A DNA stretch of 64,000 nt, from NCBI GenBank assembly GCA_964629885.1, contig CAZVRJ010000002.1, forward strand, positions 49,705 through 113,704. Direction: 5' to 3'. Position 1 is the first letter of the stretch. Each line of letters begins with the position of its first letter. Positions 23,087-33,400 of the stretch are shown piece by piece. Made by a program: the position numbers and the translations under genes. Under the pieces are notes generated by a model that saw only the letters and a program-made list of their open reading frames with translations, was not told the origin of the DNA and did not search any database. This stretch comes from CAYWCV01 sp964629885. Lineage in GTDB: Bacteria; Bacteroidota; Rhodothermia; Balneolales; CAYWCV01.

Positions 23087-25024
23087 CTATTTGTAGCTAC
23101 GTTGGCTAAGTTTAACGTTGTCGAATACTAGTGCCTCTTTGTGAAGCTCAGGTGTAGATTTATCACCCTTAAATTCCCACGCCGACACGAAGGCGTAATT
23201 CTCGTCGTCGCGTAGCGCTTCACCTTCCGGCGTCTGAGACTCTTCGCGGAAGTGACCACCACATGATTCATTGCGGACCAGTGCGTCGTGGGCCATGAGT
23301 TCGCCGAGTTCGAGGAAATCGGCTACCCGACCAGCAAATTCTAGATATTTGTTGTAGGTGTCTTTGACACCAGTGAGCTTCAGATTCTTCCAGAAGTCCT
23401 CTTTCAAGGCCTGAATCTGGGAGATGGCCTCTTTCAAGCCAGCTTCATTTCTGGCCATTCCGACCTTGTCCCACATGATCTTACCGAGTTCTTTATGGTA
23501 CTCTATCACGGTTTTGTTACCGTTGATCGATAGCATACGGTCAATTTTGTCGCGCACGTCCTTCTCGGCTTGGTCGAAAGCTGGGTGATCAGTGCTCATC
23601 GACTCCGTCTTGCTGGAGGCAAGATAATCGCCTAGTGTGTATGGGATAACGAAGTAGCCATCGGCAAGACCCTGCATGAGCGCTGAGGCTCCGAGCCGGT
23701 TTGCACCGTGATCAGAAAAATTAGCTTCACCGAGGGCAAACAATCCTGGGACTGTAGTCATGAGATTGTAGTCGACCCAGAGTCCACCCATCGTATAATG
23801 AACAGCAGGGTAGATCATCATCGGCGTTTCATATGGATTCTCGCCGGTGATGCGCTCGTACATGTCGAAAAGGTTACCATAACGTGCAGCAATAGCATCC
23901 TTGCCAAGTCGTTTGATGGAGTCCTCGAAGTCGAGGAAAACAGCCATACCTGTAGGACCAACACCACGTCCGTCATCGCATACGTCTTTGGCGTTGCGTG
24001 ATGCTACGTCGCGAGGTACAAGGTTACCGAAACTTGGATATCTAGTTTCAAGGAAGTAGTCGCGTTCTGCATCGGGAATATCCATCGCCTTGCGTTTGTC
24101 TCCCTTTGCTTTAGGCACCCACACACGAGCATCGTTACGAAGACTCTCGCTCATAAGTGTGAGTTTCGACTGGTAATCGCCAAGCTGCGGTATGCAAGTC
24201 GGGTGAATCTGGGTGAAGCAAGGATTGCCGAAAAAAGCACCTTTCTTGTAACATCTCCATGCAGCCGTCACATTCGAATTCTTTGCATTCGTCGAAAGGA
24301 AGTACACGTTGCCATAACCACCCGTACACAGAAGAACAGCGTCGGCAGCATAGCGCTCTATGGCACCGGTGAGCAAGTTACGCGCTAATACCCCCTTTGC
24401 TTGACCGTCTACAGTCACAAGGTCGACCATTTCGCGACGGGTAAGCATTTTGACGGTACCGAGATCAACCTGCCGCATTAATGCAGAATATGCCCCTAGC
24501 AGCAACTGTTGACCAGTCTGACCCTTGGCATAAAAAGTACGTGACACTTGCGCGCCACCAAAAGAACGGTTATCGAGTAAACCACCATACTCGCGGGCAA
24601 AAGGTACGCCCTGCGCAACGGCTTGATCGATGATATTGACGCTTACTTCGGCCAAGCGGTGCACATTGGCCTCGCGGGCTCGGTAATCGCCTCCCTTGAC
24701 GGTGTCGTAGAAGAGGCGAAATATGGTGTCGCCATCATTCTGATAATTTTTTGCAGCGTTTATACCACCCTGTGCCGCGATACTGTGCGCACGACGAGGC
24801 GAATCATGGATAGTCATTGCTGTAACATTGTAACCAAGCTCGCCAAGTGCTGCAGCGGCAGATGCACCGGCTAGCCCGGTACCTATTACCAGTATATGCT
24901 TCTTGCGCTTGTTGGCAGGCGAAACAAGTTTAATGACATTCTTGTGGTTCGACCATTTTTCGCCGATAGAACCCTCAGGAATCTTGGCGTCTAGCCTCGG
25001 AGATGTGTTGTTAGAATCACTCAT
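23087..25024 (-). CDS. sdhA: Succinate dehydrogenase/fumarate reductase flavoprotein subunit
   Basis: A 645-residue FAD protein, longer than Escherichia coli SdhA, as is usual for the Bacteroidota b558 type. It shows the FAD-binding start (ILVIGTGLAGASAAAALGELG near residue 45), SIAAQGGINAAKNY with the histidine that normally carries covalent FAD just before it (RRAHSIAAQGG), the catalytic region PTCIPQLGDY, the arginine region near HYTMGGLWVDYN, and GEANFSDHGANRLGASALMQ. The C-terminus holds RNESCGGHFREE. It lies between sdhC (14-base gap) and sdhB (five-base gap). Confidence 0.96.
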   Translation of the reverse strand: MSDSNNTSPRLDAKIPEGSIGEKWSNHKNVIKLVSPANKRKKHILVIGTGLAGASAAAALGELGYNVTAMTIHDSPRRAHSIAAQGGINAAKNYQNDGDTIFRLFYDTVKGGDYRAREANVHRLAEVSVNIIDQAVAQGVPFAREYGGLLDNRSFGGAQVSRTFYAKGQTGQQLLLGAYSALMRQVDLGTVKMLTRREMVDLVTVDGQAKGVLARNLLTGAIERYAADAVLLCTGGYGNVYFLSTNAKNSNVTAAWRCYKKGAFFGNPCFTQIHPTCIPQLGDYQSKLTLMSESLRNDARVWVPKAKGDKRKAMDIPDAERDYFLETRYPSFGNLVPRDVASRNAKDVCDDGRGVGPTGMAVFLDFEDSIKRLGKDAIAARYGNLFDMYERITGENPYETPMMIYPAVHYTMGGLWVDYNLMTTVPGLFALGEANFSDHGANRLGASALMQGLADGYFVIPYTLGDYLASSKTESMSTDHPAFDQAEKDVRDKIDRMLSINGNKTVIEYHKELGKIMWDKVGMARNEAGLKEAISQIQALKEDFWKNLKLTGVKDTYNKYLEFAGRVADFLELGELMAHDALVRNESCGGHFREESQTPEGEALRDDENYAFVSAWEFKGDKSTPELHKEALVFDNVKLSQRSYK

Positions 25025-25038
25025 GATGTACGAACTCC

Positions 25039-25746
25039 TCAGTTAACGAAGAAATAGATGTAAACAGGGATACTCAGGAAGCCCACAGCTAGCAGTATAC
25101 CCACAACCAAAGCGGTAAATTGCATGGTCTTACGTGCCGATGCCCTGATAGCACCCAAAGACTGAAAAGCACTCCAAAATCCATGGCGGAGGTGGAGGCC
25201 TAGAAGGATCATCACGACAGTGTATCCAAGTACGTAAATGGGATTTTTGAAGGTTTCCACAACCAGTCTATATAGGTCGCGTGCAGGTTCACCGTCAATC
25301 AGTGTTACGTAACCCTCAGCAATGTTTGGTCCAAATTTGAATGTCCAAATATGGACGACGAGGAAAATCAGCAAAACACTACCCGTTATTAGCATGGTGC
25401 GTGAGCTAAAATTCTGGGCACTTGGCTCGCCTGCCGACTTATACTTGGTGTACCCAATTGGGCGCGCACGTTTTTTGCCTATCCAAATATTGATACCAAT
25501 CGCTGCATGAAGAAGTAAGGTAAGTACCAATCCGGCTTCGGCGATGTATAAGAGTACTCCTTGGCTCTCCAAAAACCTAGTGTATGCGTTAAACACTAGC
25601 CCCCCGTCATTCAGAAACAACGAGAAATTTCCCAATAAATGGGCGATGATGAAGAGTATCCATGCAATGCCGGTGATGCCAGTGAGCACTTTTTTGCCCA
25701 CAGTAGTCCATGCCGACGACACGAACGTCGCTTTTTGGGTATTCAT
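25039..25746 (-). CDS. sdhC: Succinate dehydrogenase cytochrome b558 membrane subunit
   Basis: A 235-residue protein with five hydrophobic helices (about 18-40, 62-85, 115-135, 165-185 and 205-230). It is the single large membrane anchor found in Bacteroidota and Bacillus rather than the SdhC/SdhD pair. Histidines suited to binding two b hemes occur in FIIAHLLGNFS, LLLHAAIG, FLVVHIWTF and LLGLHLRHGF. It docks the SdhAB dimer to the membrane and exchanges electrons with menaquinone. It is the first gene of the operon, so the promoter should lie in the 203-base region to its right, which is AT-rich and contains the palindrome at 25896-25913. Confidence 0.92.
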   Translation of the reverse strand: MNTQKATFVSSAWTTVGKKVLTGITGIAWILFIIAHLLGNFSLFLNDGGLVFNAYTRFLESQGVLLYIAEAGLVLTLLLHAAIGINIWIGKKRARPIGYTKYKSAGEPSAQNFSSRTMLITGSVLLIFLVVHIWTFKFGPNIAEGYVTLIDGEPARDLYRLVVETFKNPIYVLGYTVVMILLGLHLRHGFWSAFQSLGAIRASARKTMQFTALVVGILLAVGFLSIPVYIYFFVN

Positions 25747-25895
25747 ACCTGAAATGCCTTGAATGAAAAGGTATTAAGACCGTTGGTTTATTCCTTAAAC
25801 TACCAAAAAAATGCGATTTTTAGAACACGGATTCGGTCTAAATAATCGCTTCATGCTATATACACCTTTCGCCAACACGTGGGCGTGATTCAAAG

Positions 25896-25913
25896 TTTCA
25901 ATATTTATTGAAA
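25896..25913. promoter_or_regulatory. Palindrome between sdhC and yigZ, operator candidate
   Basis: TTTCAATA-TT-TATTGAAA is a perfect 8-bp inverted repeat with a two-base spacer, 36 bases upstream of the YigZ start. It sits in the 203-base divergent region that must hold promoters for both sdhCAB and the yigZ transcript. The size and symmetry fit a dimeric regulator. The regulator is unknown. No other clear element is seen in the region. Confidence 0.4.
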
Positions 25914-25949
25914 ATTCAGACACCGCTGCTCAGATATCACACATCACAT

Positions 25950-26594
25950 ATGGATGCTCATCACACATATTTCAGTATTGACAGTGAGTACAAGCTCGAT
26001 CTTCGTGAAAAAGGGTCGCGCTTTCTTGCCTATTTATTCCCTGTATGGGACGACGGCGATTTCGAAAAGCGATTGAGTGAACTTCGTAAAGAGTTCTACG
26101 ATGCCTCCCACCACTGTTCAGCTGTTATTCTGTATGCCAACCCTCTCGTCGAACAAGCTCATGACGACGGAGAGCCATCAGGCACTGCAGGACTACCAAT
26201 CTTGAATGCCATGAGGTCTGCTAAGATTGTGAATGCCGGCTTGATTGTAGTGCGTTATTTCGGAGGAACTAAACTCGGGAAGTCGGGACTTATTGAAATG
26301 TATGGCGAGTCTGCTCGACAATGCATAGAAGCGGCGGCGATCAAACCCGTTGAGGAGGCGGTTACTGTGGTAGTTAAATCTAGCTATGACAATCTTAAAA
26401 CGGTCGATCTGCTTTTATCGAAAGTGGATTCAACGCGCTTGGCATCAGAGTACTTAGAACATGTTGCCATAACGCTGAGGATTCAATCCAAAAGCATCGA
26501 TCGATTTCGAGCATCGTTAGATCAGGTTGCTTACACTGGCATTGAATATGAACTTGGCGAACCCGGTTTAGTGTTCGCTGAATCGGACACATAA
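25950..26594 (+). CDS. YigZ/IMPACT family protein
   Basis: A 214-residue protein of the YigZ (UPF0029/IMPACT) family. The family core is present: KGSRFLAYLFPV near residue 21, EQAHDDGEPSGTAGLPIL near 70 and GLIVVRYFGGTKLGKSGLI near 95-115. A C-terminal DUF1949-like part follows. The start at 25950 (MDAHHTYFSID) is preferred; a TTG at 25908 would add fourteen residues and cover part of the palindrome. The family is linked to translation control in eukaryotes; its bacterial role is not settled. It is followed after 24 bases by the cobalamin adenosyltransferase gene. Confidence 0.9.
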   Translation: MDAHHTYFSIDSEYKLDLREKGSRFLAYLFPVWDDGDFEKRLSELRKEFYDASHHCSAVILYANPLVEQAHDDGEPSGTAGLPILNAMRSAKIVNAGLIVVRYFGGTKLGKSGLIEMYGESARQCIEAAAIKPVEEAVTVVVKSSYDNLKTVDLLLSKVDSTRLASEYLEHVAITLRIQSKSIDRFRASLDQVAYTGIEYELGEPGLVFAESDT

Positions 26595-26618
26595 TATTTT
26601 AAAACCTTACCTTTCGAC

Positions 26619-27161
26619 ATGAAAATTTACACAAAGACGGGCGATGATGGTACCACGGGACTCTATGGTGGAGGTCGTGTAAGCAAGGCTTCGGCAAGAA
26701 TTGAATGCTATGGTACCGTTGATGAGTTAAACTCAGTGATCGGCATGGCGTTAAGCCGCGAATGCAGCCCTGAATGCCGTCGTTATCTGACCACGGTTCA
26801 GCACACCTTGTTCATTTTGGGTGCTGATCTAGCCACTCCACGTGGTTCAAAGGCATCGGTCGAACGAATTGAAGAACAGAATGCCACTCAGGTGGAACAA
26901 TGGATCGACGACCTCGATGCAAAACTTGAACCACTGAAAAATTTTATCCTTCCTGGTGGAACAGAGTCCGCATCCATTCTGCATTTGGCACGAACGGTGT
27001 GCAGGAGGGCTGAGCGCCTTTGTGTTGCTGCGCACGATACCGAAGACCTCGGAGATGCTGTGGTACATTATCTAAACCGTTTGAGTGATTTCTTGTTCAT
27101 GCTCGCCCGTTGGGAGAATCAGGCAGCAGGAATCGATGACACCCCATGGATCACCCGATAA
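26619..27161 (+). CDS. Cob(I)yrinic acid a,c-diamide adenosyltransferase, PduO type
   Basis: A 180-residue four-helix protein that attaches the adenosyl group from ATP to cob(I)alamin. Diagnostic parts are the N-terminal MKIYTKTGDDGTTGLYGGGR, ATP-binding and start of the fold, then VDELNSVIGMA near residue 36, and FILPGGTESASILHLARTVCRRAER near 108-132. It is the PduO/MMAB class rather than CobA or EutT. Its presence implies use of adenosylcobalamin, for example by methylmalonyl-CoA mutase, though no such gene is in the window. It is followed after three bases by the SGNH-TPR gene. Confidence 0.93.
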   Translation: MKIYTKTGDDGTTGLYGGGRVSKASARIECYGTVDELNSVIGMALSRECSPECRRYLTTVQHTLFILGADLATPRGSKASVERIEEQNATQVEQWIDDLDAKLEPLKNFILPGGTESASILHLARTVCRRAERLCVAAHDTEDLGDAVVHYLNRLSDFLFMLARWENQAAGIDDTPWITR

Positions 27162-27164
27162 CCT

Positions 27165-29039
27165 ATGCCCCGCAAAGCTAAACCCGTTCAACCACAGGCA
27201 CTAAGCACATCTAAAAAGCGTGCTTTTACAATCATCGCCCTATCGATTCCCGTTGTACTGTTTTTGTTGTTGGAGTTGGGACTCCGAATCGGTGGATATG
27301 GTGGTGACCTGAAGCTTTTCATGAAATTTCAGGGGTATGGCGGTGGTGAACTATACACGCCAAATCCAAATTTTGCCGCTCGCTATTTTGTGAATGTTCG
27401 TTTGGTACCGACACCATCACGCGATGGCTTTTTGGTAGAAAAACCCGAGAACGGACTGAGACTTTTTGTTCTCGGCGAATCGACTACCGCTGGTTATCCG
27501 TATGGATTCAACGGAATGTTTTCGCGTGTGCTAAGAGATGCCTTGGTTGATGTGTTGCCAAGCGACTCCGTAGAGGTGGTCAACGTTGCCACTTCGGCAG
27601 TTAATTCGTACACAGTTTATGACCAGGTTGACGAAATCCTCGACTACAAGCCAGATGGTGTTTTGATTTACCTGGGCCACAATGAATTCTACGGTGCATT
27701 GGGTGTGGCATCATCAGAAAGTTTGGGTGCATTCCCGAGTTTCGTCCGATTTTATCTCAAGCTCCAGCGATTGCGGACATTCTTGCTTTTAAGGGATGGG
27801 GTTGGAAGCGTGGCCAGTCTTTTCGCTGGTAAGCCGGACGAGGGCACCTTAATGCAGCGAGTTGTGCGCGAGCAGCAGATACCTTTAGACTCCGACTTGT
27901 ACAAAATGGGACGACGTCAGTTTGAGAGCAATCTTGACGCCATCTTGTCAAAGTTTAAAAATGCAGGCATACCCGTTTACATAGCAAGCGTCACCAGCAA
28001 CACACTAGATCAACCCCCTTTCGAATCTGTCGATTCTGAGGTGTATCCACCAGCACACGTTGTGTATGCCGAAGCACAAAGCCTGCTAGCCCAAGGCGAT
28101 ACCTCAGCAGCACGTAGGTCTTTCAAGCTGGCAAAGGACTTGGATGCTCTCCGATTCAGGGCGACCGACGATTTCAATCTTGTCATCAAAGAGGTCGCAA
28201 GTCGCCATGAAGCCATTTATGTCCCTGTGGCCGAGGCATTTGAGTCTGCTAGTCCAGGGGGTATGGTTGGGATGAACCTGATGCTCGAGCATCTTCACCC
28301 CAACGACACAGGCTACCATTTAATGGGACGTGTGTTTTATGAGACTATTGCAAGCAATGGATTCTTTGGACGAAATGCCAGTCCAAACCGTCTGGCCAAT
28401 TGGGATGAATACAAATACAGGATGTACTTGTCGGAGTTCGAGCACCAGTCGGTTTGGCACCGACTTCAGGTGCTTATGCAGTCGTGGCCATTTGTCAAAA
28501 ACCAGACCACAGACTACCGAACCAACTATGTACCAAAAGACTTCGTCGACTCCACGGCATATTCCTTCGTAAATGGCAGCATTAACTGGGAAAAATCAAA
28601 GGTCGACCTTGGTAACTGGTATGAGCGGCAAAGCAGGTACGACGAGGCCATGCTGGAATATCGAGGACTCTTGAGAGACCAGCCCCAAAACGATAGTCCA
28701 ATGCTATTTGTGGCTCGAATACTCTTGGATCGAGGCGATTATACTCAAGCACTTCCGCTGCTCGAAACAGCGTACAGAATAAGTCCGTCTGCCTATGGTA
28801 CCAAGATGCTTGGAGCCCTAGAGGTAGATCGTAACAACTTGGATAGAGGCATTGAGTTGCTTGAAAAATCACTTTCTTTGCGATCAGACGACCCACAGAC
28901 TACGTTCAACTTAGCTGGTGCTTGGGCTTTGAAGGGTAACTACTCTAAAGCATTGGAATACGCTAACAAAACTGAGGCATTGAACCCAAGATTCCCAGGG
29001 CTTCAAGGACTAAAGCTACAATTGATTTCATTGCAGTGA
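27165..29039 (+). CDS. Membrane-anchored SGNH-hydrolase-like protein with TPR repeats
   Basis: A 624-residue protein with one N-terminal helix (about 21-40) and an outward-facing remainder. Residues 98-400 resemble an SGNH hydrolase: block I has LGESTTAG (Ser106 in a GES form of GDS), block III has LGHNEFYG (G171, H172, N173), and block V has LEHLHPNDTGYH, with Asp and His. Three to four TPR-like repeats follow at about 475-620 (NWYERQSRYDEAMLEY and similar). SGNH domains often remove or add acyl groups on envelope sugars. Such SGNH-TPR proteins occur in several FCB phyla without assigned function. Confidence 0.8.
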   Translation: MPRKAKPVQPQALSTSKKRAFTIIALSIPVVLFLLLELGLRIGGYGGDLKLFMKFQGYGGGELYTPNPNFAARYFVNVRLVPTPSRDGFLVEKPENGLRLFVLGESTTAGYPYGFNGMFSRVLRDALVDVLPSDSVEVVNVATSAVNSYTVYDQVDEILDYKPDGVLIYLGHNEFYGALGVASSESLGAFPSFVRFYLKLQRLRTFLLLRDGVGSVASLFAGKPDEGTLMQRVVREQQIPLDSDLYKMGRRQFESNLDAILSKFKNAGIPVYIASVTSNTLDQPPFESVDSEVYPPAHVVYAEAQSLLAQGDTSAARRSFKLAKDLDALRFRATDDFNLVIKEVASRHEAIYVPVAEAFESASPGGMVGMNLMLEHLHPNDTGYHLMGRVFYETIASNGFFGRNASPNRLANWDEYKYRMYLSEFEHQSVWHRLQVLMQSWPFVKNQTTDYRTNYVPKDFVDSTAYSFVNGSINWEKSKVDLGNWYERQSRYDEAMLEYRGLLRDQPQNDSPMLFVARILLDRGDYTQALPLLETAYRISPSAYGTKMLGALEVDRNNLDRGIELLEKSLSLRSDDPQTTFNLAGAWALKGNYSKALEYANKTEALNPRFPGLQGLKLQLISLQ

Positions 29040-29064
29040 CATACAGACATCAAGGAGAAAATTT

Positions 29065-30402
29065 ATGTTGATGATATCCGTATCAGGGATCAGAGGAATT
29101 GTCGGCCGCGATCTCTATCCTGAAAACACAGCTCGTTACGCTGCTGCATTCGGTACTTGGGCCAACAGAGGTCGCATCATAGTGGGTCGCGATACGCGCG
29201 TTTCAGGTCCCATGCTCGAAGAGGTGGTCGTTGCAGCCCTACAGTCGGTTGGTTGTGATGTCATCAGGGTTGGAGTTGCACCTACGCCCACTGTGGCAAT
29301 GGCTGTATTGAAACACGATGCTGCCGGTGCTGTCATTTTGTCGGCAAGCCACAATCCTGCCGAGTGGAATGCACTGAAGTTTCTAAACTCAAAAAGTGAG
29401 TTTCTCGCTCCAGAAGAGGGGCATGCAGTGCTCGACATTGCTGCATCTGGATCGATAAATTATGTGTCCTACTCTGAGCTTGGCAATGTTACTTTCGACA
29501 ACGATGCACTCGAGTATCACATTGGCAAAATTTTGGAACTCCCCTACATAAACGTAGACCGAATTGCGGCTTGCAATTTCAAGGTCGCGGTCGATTCGGT
29601 TAACGGAGCTGGAAGTGAGAGTATACCACAGCTTTTGATGGCATTGGGCGTACAGCACATTGAGACCATTCACTCCACGCCTAATGGATTGTTTCCTCAC
29701 AATCCCGAGCCTCTCCCAGAGCATCTTGGTGATATCTGTGAGCTCGTAAAGAATACCGGATGCGATATAGGATTTGTGACGGACCCAGATGCCGACCGCT
29801 TGGCAGTTGTCGATAATGAGGGTATGCTGTTTGGGGAGGAAAACACACAAGCGGCGGCGTTTGACTTTATGCTGAATCTGAAGCCTGGCGCAGTGGCAAC
29901 AAACTTGTCGTCGTCAGATGTGTGCGAAGTAATCGCTTCGAAGTATGGACAAGAGGTACATCGCTCACCAGTAGGCGAAATTCACGTGGTTCGACTCATG
30001 CAGAAGAATGGATGCGTGATCGGTGGCGAAGGCAATGGTGGGGTCATTAATCCAGATTTACACTATGGGCGGGATGCTTTGGTCGGAATTGCCATGATCC
30101 TGCAGCTCTTGGCCGACCGGAACATGACGTCGTCTGAATACAGGAAATCGCTGCCACAATTTTTCATCAGTAAGAACAAGGTCCAACTCTCTGATACTGA
30201 CCCCGACCGCGTGTTGCATGAGGTTGTTGAAAAATATTCAAATCACGACCCAGTAACCATCGACGGTGTAAAAATCAGGTTTGATGAGGGATGGGTACAC
30301 CTTCGTAAATCGAACACAGAACCAATTATCCGTATCTATTCTGAGGCCAAATCCTCCGAAGCTGCTGAGGCTTTGGCTCGTCGCATCATGCAGGATTTGT
30401 GA
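29065..30402 (+). CDS. glmM: Phosphoglucosamine mutase/phosphomannomutase family protein
   Basis: A 445-residue alpha-D-phosphohexomutase. The catalytic serine is Ser95 in ILSASHNPAEWN; the metal loop is TDPDADRLAV near residue 250; the sugar-binding loop is GEGNGGVI near 325; the phosphate-binding loop is RKSNTEPIIRIYSE near 415. The N-terminal SGIRGIVG and the SASHNP form fit the GlmM/archaeal-type group used by Bacteroidota, which makes glucosamine-1-phosphate for cell-wall UDP-GlcNAc. Specificity between glucosamine and mannose phosphate is inferred. AAGGAG lies seven bases before the ATG. The 3' end overlaps the convergent RND gene by 17 bases. Confidence 0.87.
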   Translation: MLMISVSGIRGIVGRDLYPENTARYAAAFGTWANRGRIIVGRDTRVSGPMLEEVVVAALQSVGCDVIRVGVAPTPTVAMAVLKHDAAGAVILSASHNPAEWNALKFLNSKSEFLAPEEGHAVLDIAASGSINYVSYSELGNVTFDNDALEYHIGKILELPYINVDRIAACNFKVAVDSVNGAGSESIPQLLMALGVQHIETIHSTPNGLFPHNPEPLPEHLGDICELVKNTGCDIGFVTDPDADRLAVVDNEGMLFGEENTQAAAFDFMLNLKPGAVATNLSSSDVCEVIASKYGQEVHRSPVGEIHVVRLMQKNGCVIGGEGNGGVINPDLHYGRDALVGIAMILQLLADRNMTSSEYRKSLPQFFISKNKVQLSDTDPDRVLHEVVEKYSNHDPVTIDGVKIRFDEGWVHLRKSNTEPIIRIYSEAKSSEAAEALARRIMQDL

Positions 30403-33400
30403 CCTTAGCCCCTTGACGCTTAGGTCTTCCCCTCTCCCATATTCCTGCTAGTAACAGGAGTAAAATGGCTGATAGCCCGAGTCCCCAACTCACTACGATG
30501 GCCATGTTGCGCCAGAATTCACTGCCTCCAAACAGAATTAAGGGCATGAGTCCGCCAATGGTTGTGACGCTTGTCAGGAGGACAGATCTTGTTTTGTCAC
30601 GATAAACCTGCAACCAAGCTCGGAACCCATTAATACCTAGTGTCTTTGCCTCTAGCCTTCGGTGCATCAACAGAATACTGTTGTTCACTACCACACCGAT
30701 GCACAATAGAGCACCAGATATGGCACCTCTGTCGAAGGCGATATCGTGCTCCATCACTCCGTACATAATCCCCAAAGCGCTTAAAGGGACAGCTAAAATC
30801 ACCGCCCACGATGCCGACCAGCTTTCGAGTAGAGCCGATACAACCATCCAAACACAGAAAACGGCCATGAACAATGTGATTGCCAAGCTCATACCTTGTG
30901 AGTCGGTGCGGTTAAAGAAGTTGAAGGTGGGTCGACTCGCGGTTATACCTACAGGTACGGGCAGCACTTCAAGGGTTTCCGTCAGGAAATCGTTTCCGTT
31001 TTTGTACGATCCTAGGTATTCGAAGCTGACCGTTCTTGTGTAGGTCTGATTCTGCTTTTGGATACGTGCCATCACTTCCTGTTTCTCAAGTGTCGCAACC
31101 TCATCAACTTTCAAATACGCCTGACCGACCCGCCTGACATCTGATTCGAACTGTTCCTGGTAACGGGTTCCAGATTTATAACGTGTGATGAGATAGTGTC
31201 GGCGACCGTTTAACTCTACATGACCAAAGCCTGAGTACTCTGGGTTCATGTCCATCTGCAAGCTAGCGAGCACTTCCCTTCTGCTTAGATTCTTTAGATA
31301 TAGATCTGTATCGTCAAAACGAAGTACAAAATGCCAAAGTCGCTGGTTTGAAGTCCAACTCCGGTTTAGTTCCACGTTTTGAATACGCCTGTTTTGCTCA
31401 AGACGAGACTTCAAATCGGCCGCAACCATATCGATCTCCTCCATAGAGTAACCGCGGATTTGTACTTGGAAATTTGCGAGACCGCCTCCGCCACCCGAAA
31501 AGTATCCATCACCGAATCCGCTAACACTGATGCTCGAGTTGCCGGTGTAAGCGGCCAAATACATCATTTCGCCCTTCATGACGTATGGTTCTCGTTTATA
31601 CAGGTAGTCGTCTTTAAAGTAGAATACCATCGTCGTACCTGAGTACTCAGAAACACGGGTTTCGTAGTAGTCGATGGCGTAGTCGAATACCTTGGCGATC
31701 TCTTCAAAACTCAGGGCAATTTTATTGAGCTCTTCGAGTGGAGTACCGAGTGGCGTATTAACGTTCACACGGATGTTCTCCCTGAACACACCCCGAAAGG
31801 GTTCACCAAAGTAGGTATTGCGATGGAAGCGATAGCCTAGCCCACCTATGTAAGGGTCTATCATGTCGCGCTTTGCTATGTAGGCTTTCTTTGCCATTGT
31901 CACAAAACTGCTGTCAGGCGGAGGAGGCGTCTGGCCAGGCACAACCGAACGGGGAGTGTCCTTAATGAGGTATACCGGTACGCCTATTGTTAGCATCACA
32001 ATCAGGTAAATGGGCCATCTTAACCGATGCCGCCAATGCATGAAAACCATCAACCACCGCCTTGGCTTCCACCAATTGGGGCTACGTTGAGATTGTACGA
32101 CTTTGCCCTGTCTGGATGGTACCAGCCATATCATGGCGTATGGCATCCAAGTGAGGGATATCAAAACGGATGCCAACAATGTTACGGTAACGCCGATGCC
32201 CAATGGCATCAAAAAAATGCGGAGCTGCTCATAACTGAATAGTAGCGGAACAAAGATGGCAATGGTTGTAAGGGTGCTTCCAACAACGGGGACAATCGCC
32301 CTTTTAAGCTCTTGACTGTAGAATCGGATTCTGTCATCTCTCGATTCAGGCTTACGAATGTTGAGCTGCTCATATACGACGATGGCATTGTCGACCAACA
32401 TCCCCAGCGAAATAGTCAATGCTGCTAGGGTGATTACGTTTAGCGACACATCCATCATGTATAAAGCCAACACGCCAAGCATCAATGAAAATATGATGCA
32501 AAGCAGGATCAATATGGGTGCCCTCAACCGCCGTATAAATAGCAGAAGCATTGAAAAGACCACCAATAAGCTCAGTAACGCATCTTTTTGAAGATCATCG
32601 AGCTGTTTCCGCAAATCTTCGGTCGAATCCGATTCTAATCGTAAGACAACCTGAGGTGGAAGGGCAGCCTCGATACCTTCCATTCGCGAACGGATGTCGT
32701 CGGCAAGGGTCAGGGCATCGGCCCCCGACTCCTTATGGAAGATCAGCGTGAGCGCAGGATTTCCGTTGATCCTGCGAATGGACTTCTCGGGACGGTCTTG
32801 CACCGAAACGTTAGCGATATCCGCGACCCGTAATTGCCTGTTCGTTCCCGGGATTATCACTGGAATGTTCCGAATGTCTTCGATGCTATTGACTTGTGGG
32901 GGAGCATAGACATTTTTGCGACTGTCGGCCACAGGTACCCAACCTGCTGTTCGGCGTCCCAATCGCTGGTTTACTGTTGCCGACACCATTGCCGGGGTGA
33001 TCCCCAAATTTTCGACGATGTCCTTATCGAACTCAAGCACAATGGCAGGTTCTCGCGCACCCGAGAGTTCAATTTCTGCTAGGCCCTCGACACCTAGTAA
33101 AGGTCGCTGAATTTGAGATTCGGCAATTTCGAATAAATCGTGATTTTCGAGGTCTCCGCTTATGGAGTACGTCAGAAAGGTTTGTAGATCTTTCAGCTCG
33201 TCTGGCACTCGTTTACTAACATTGGGTGGACTCACAGATCGAGGCCATTCTTCGGCTAGCAGCACCAACTTTTCGCGCAATTCGATCACTCTGAAATCGA
33301 TGGGGGCTTGCTTTGCGAATTCGATGGTAACCGTCGAAGATCCCTCCGATGTGATGCTATTTATCTGTGTGACATCGCGAAGTTGGGTAGCCACCGCTTC

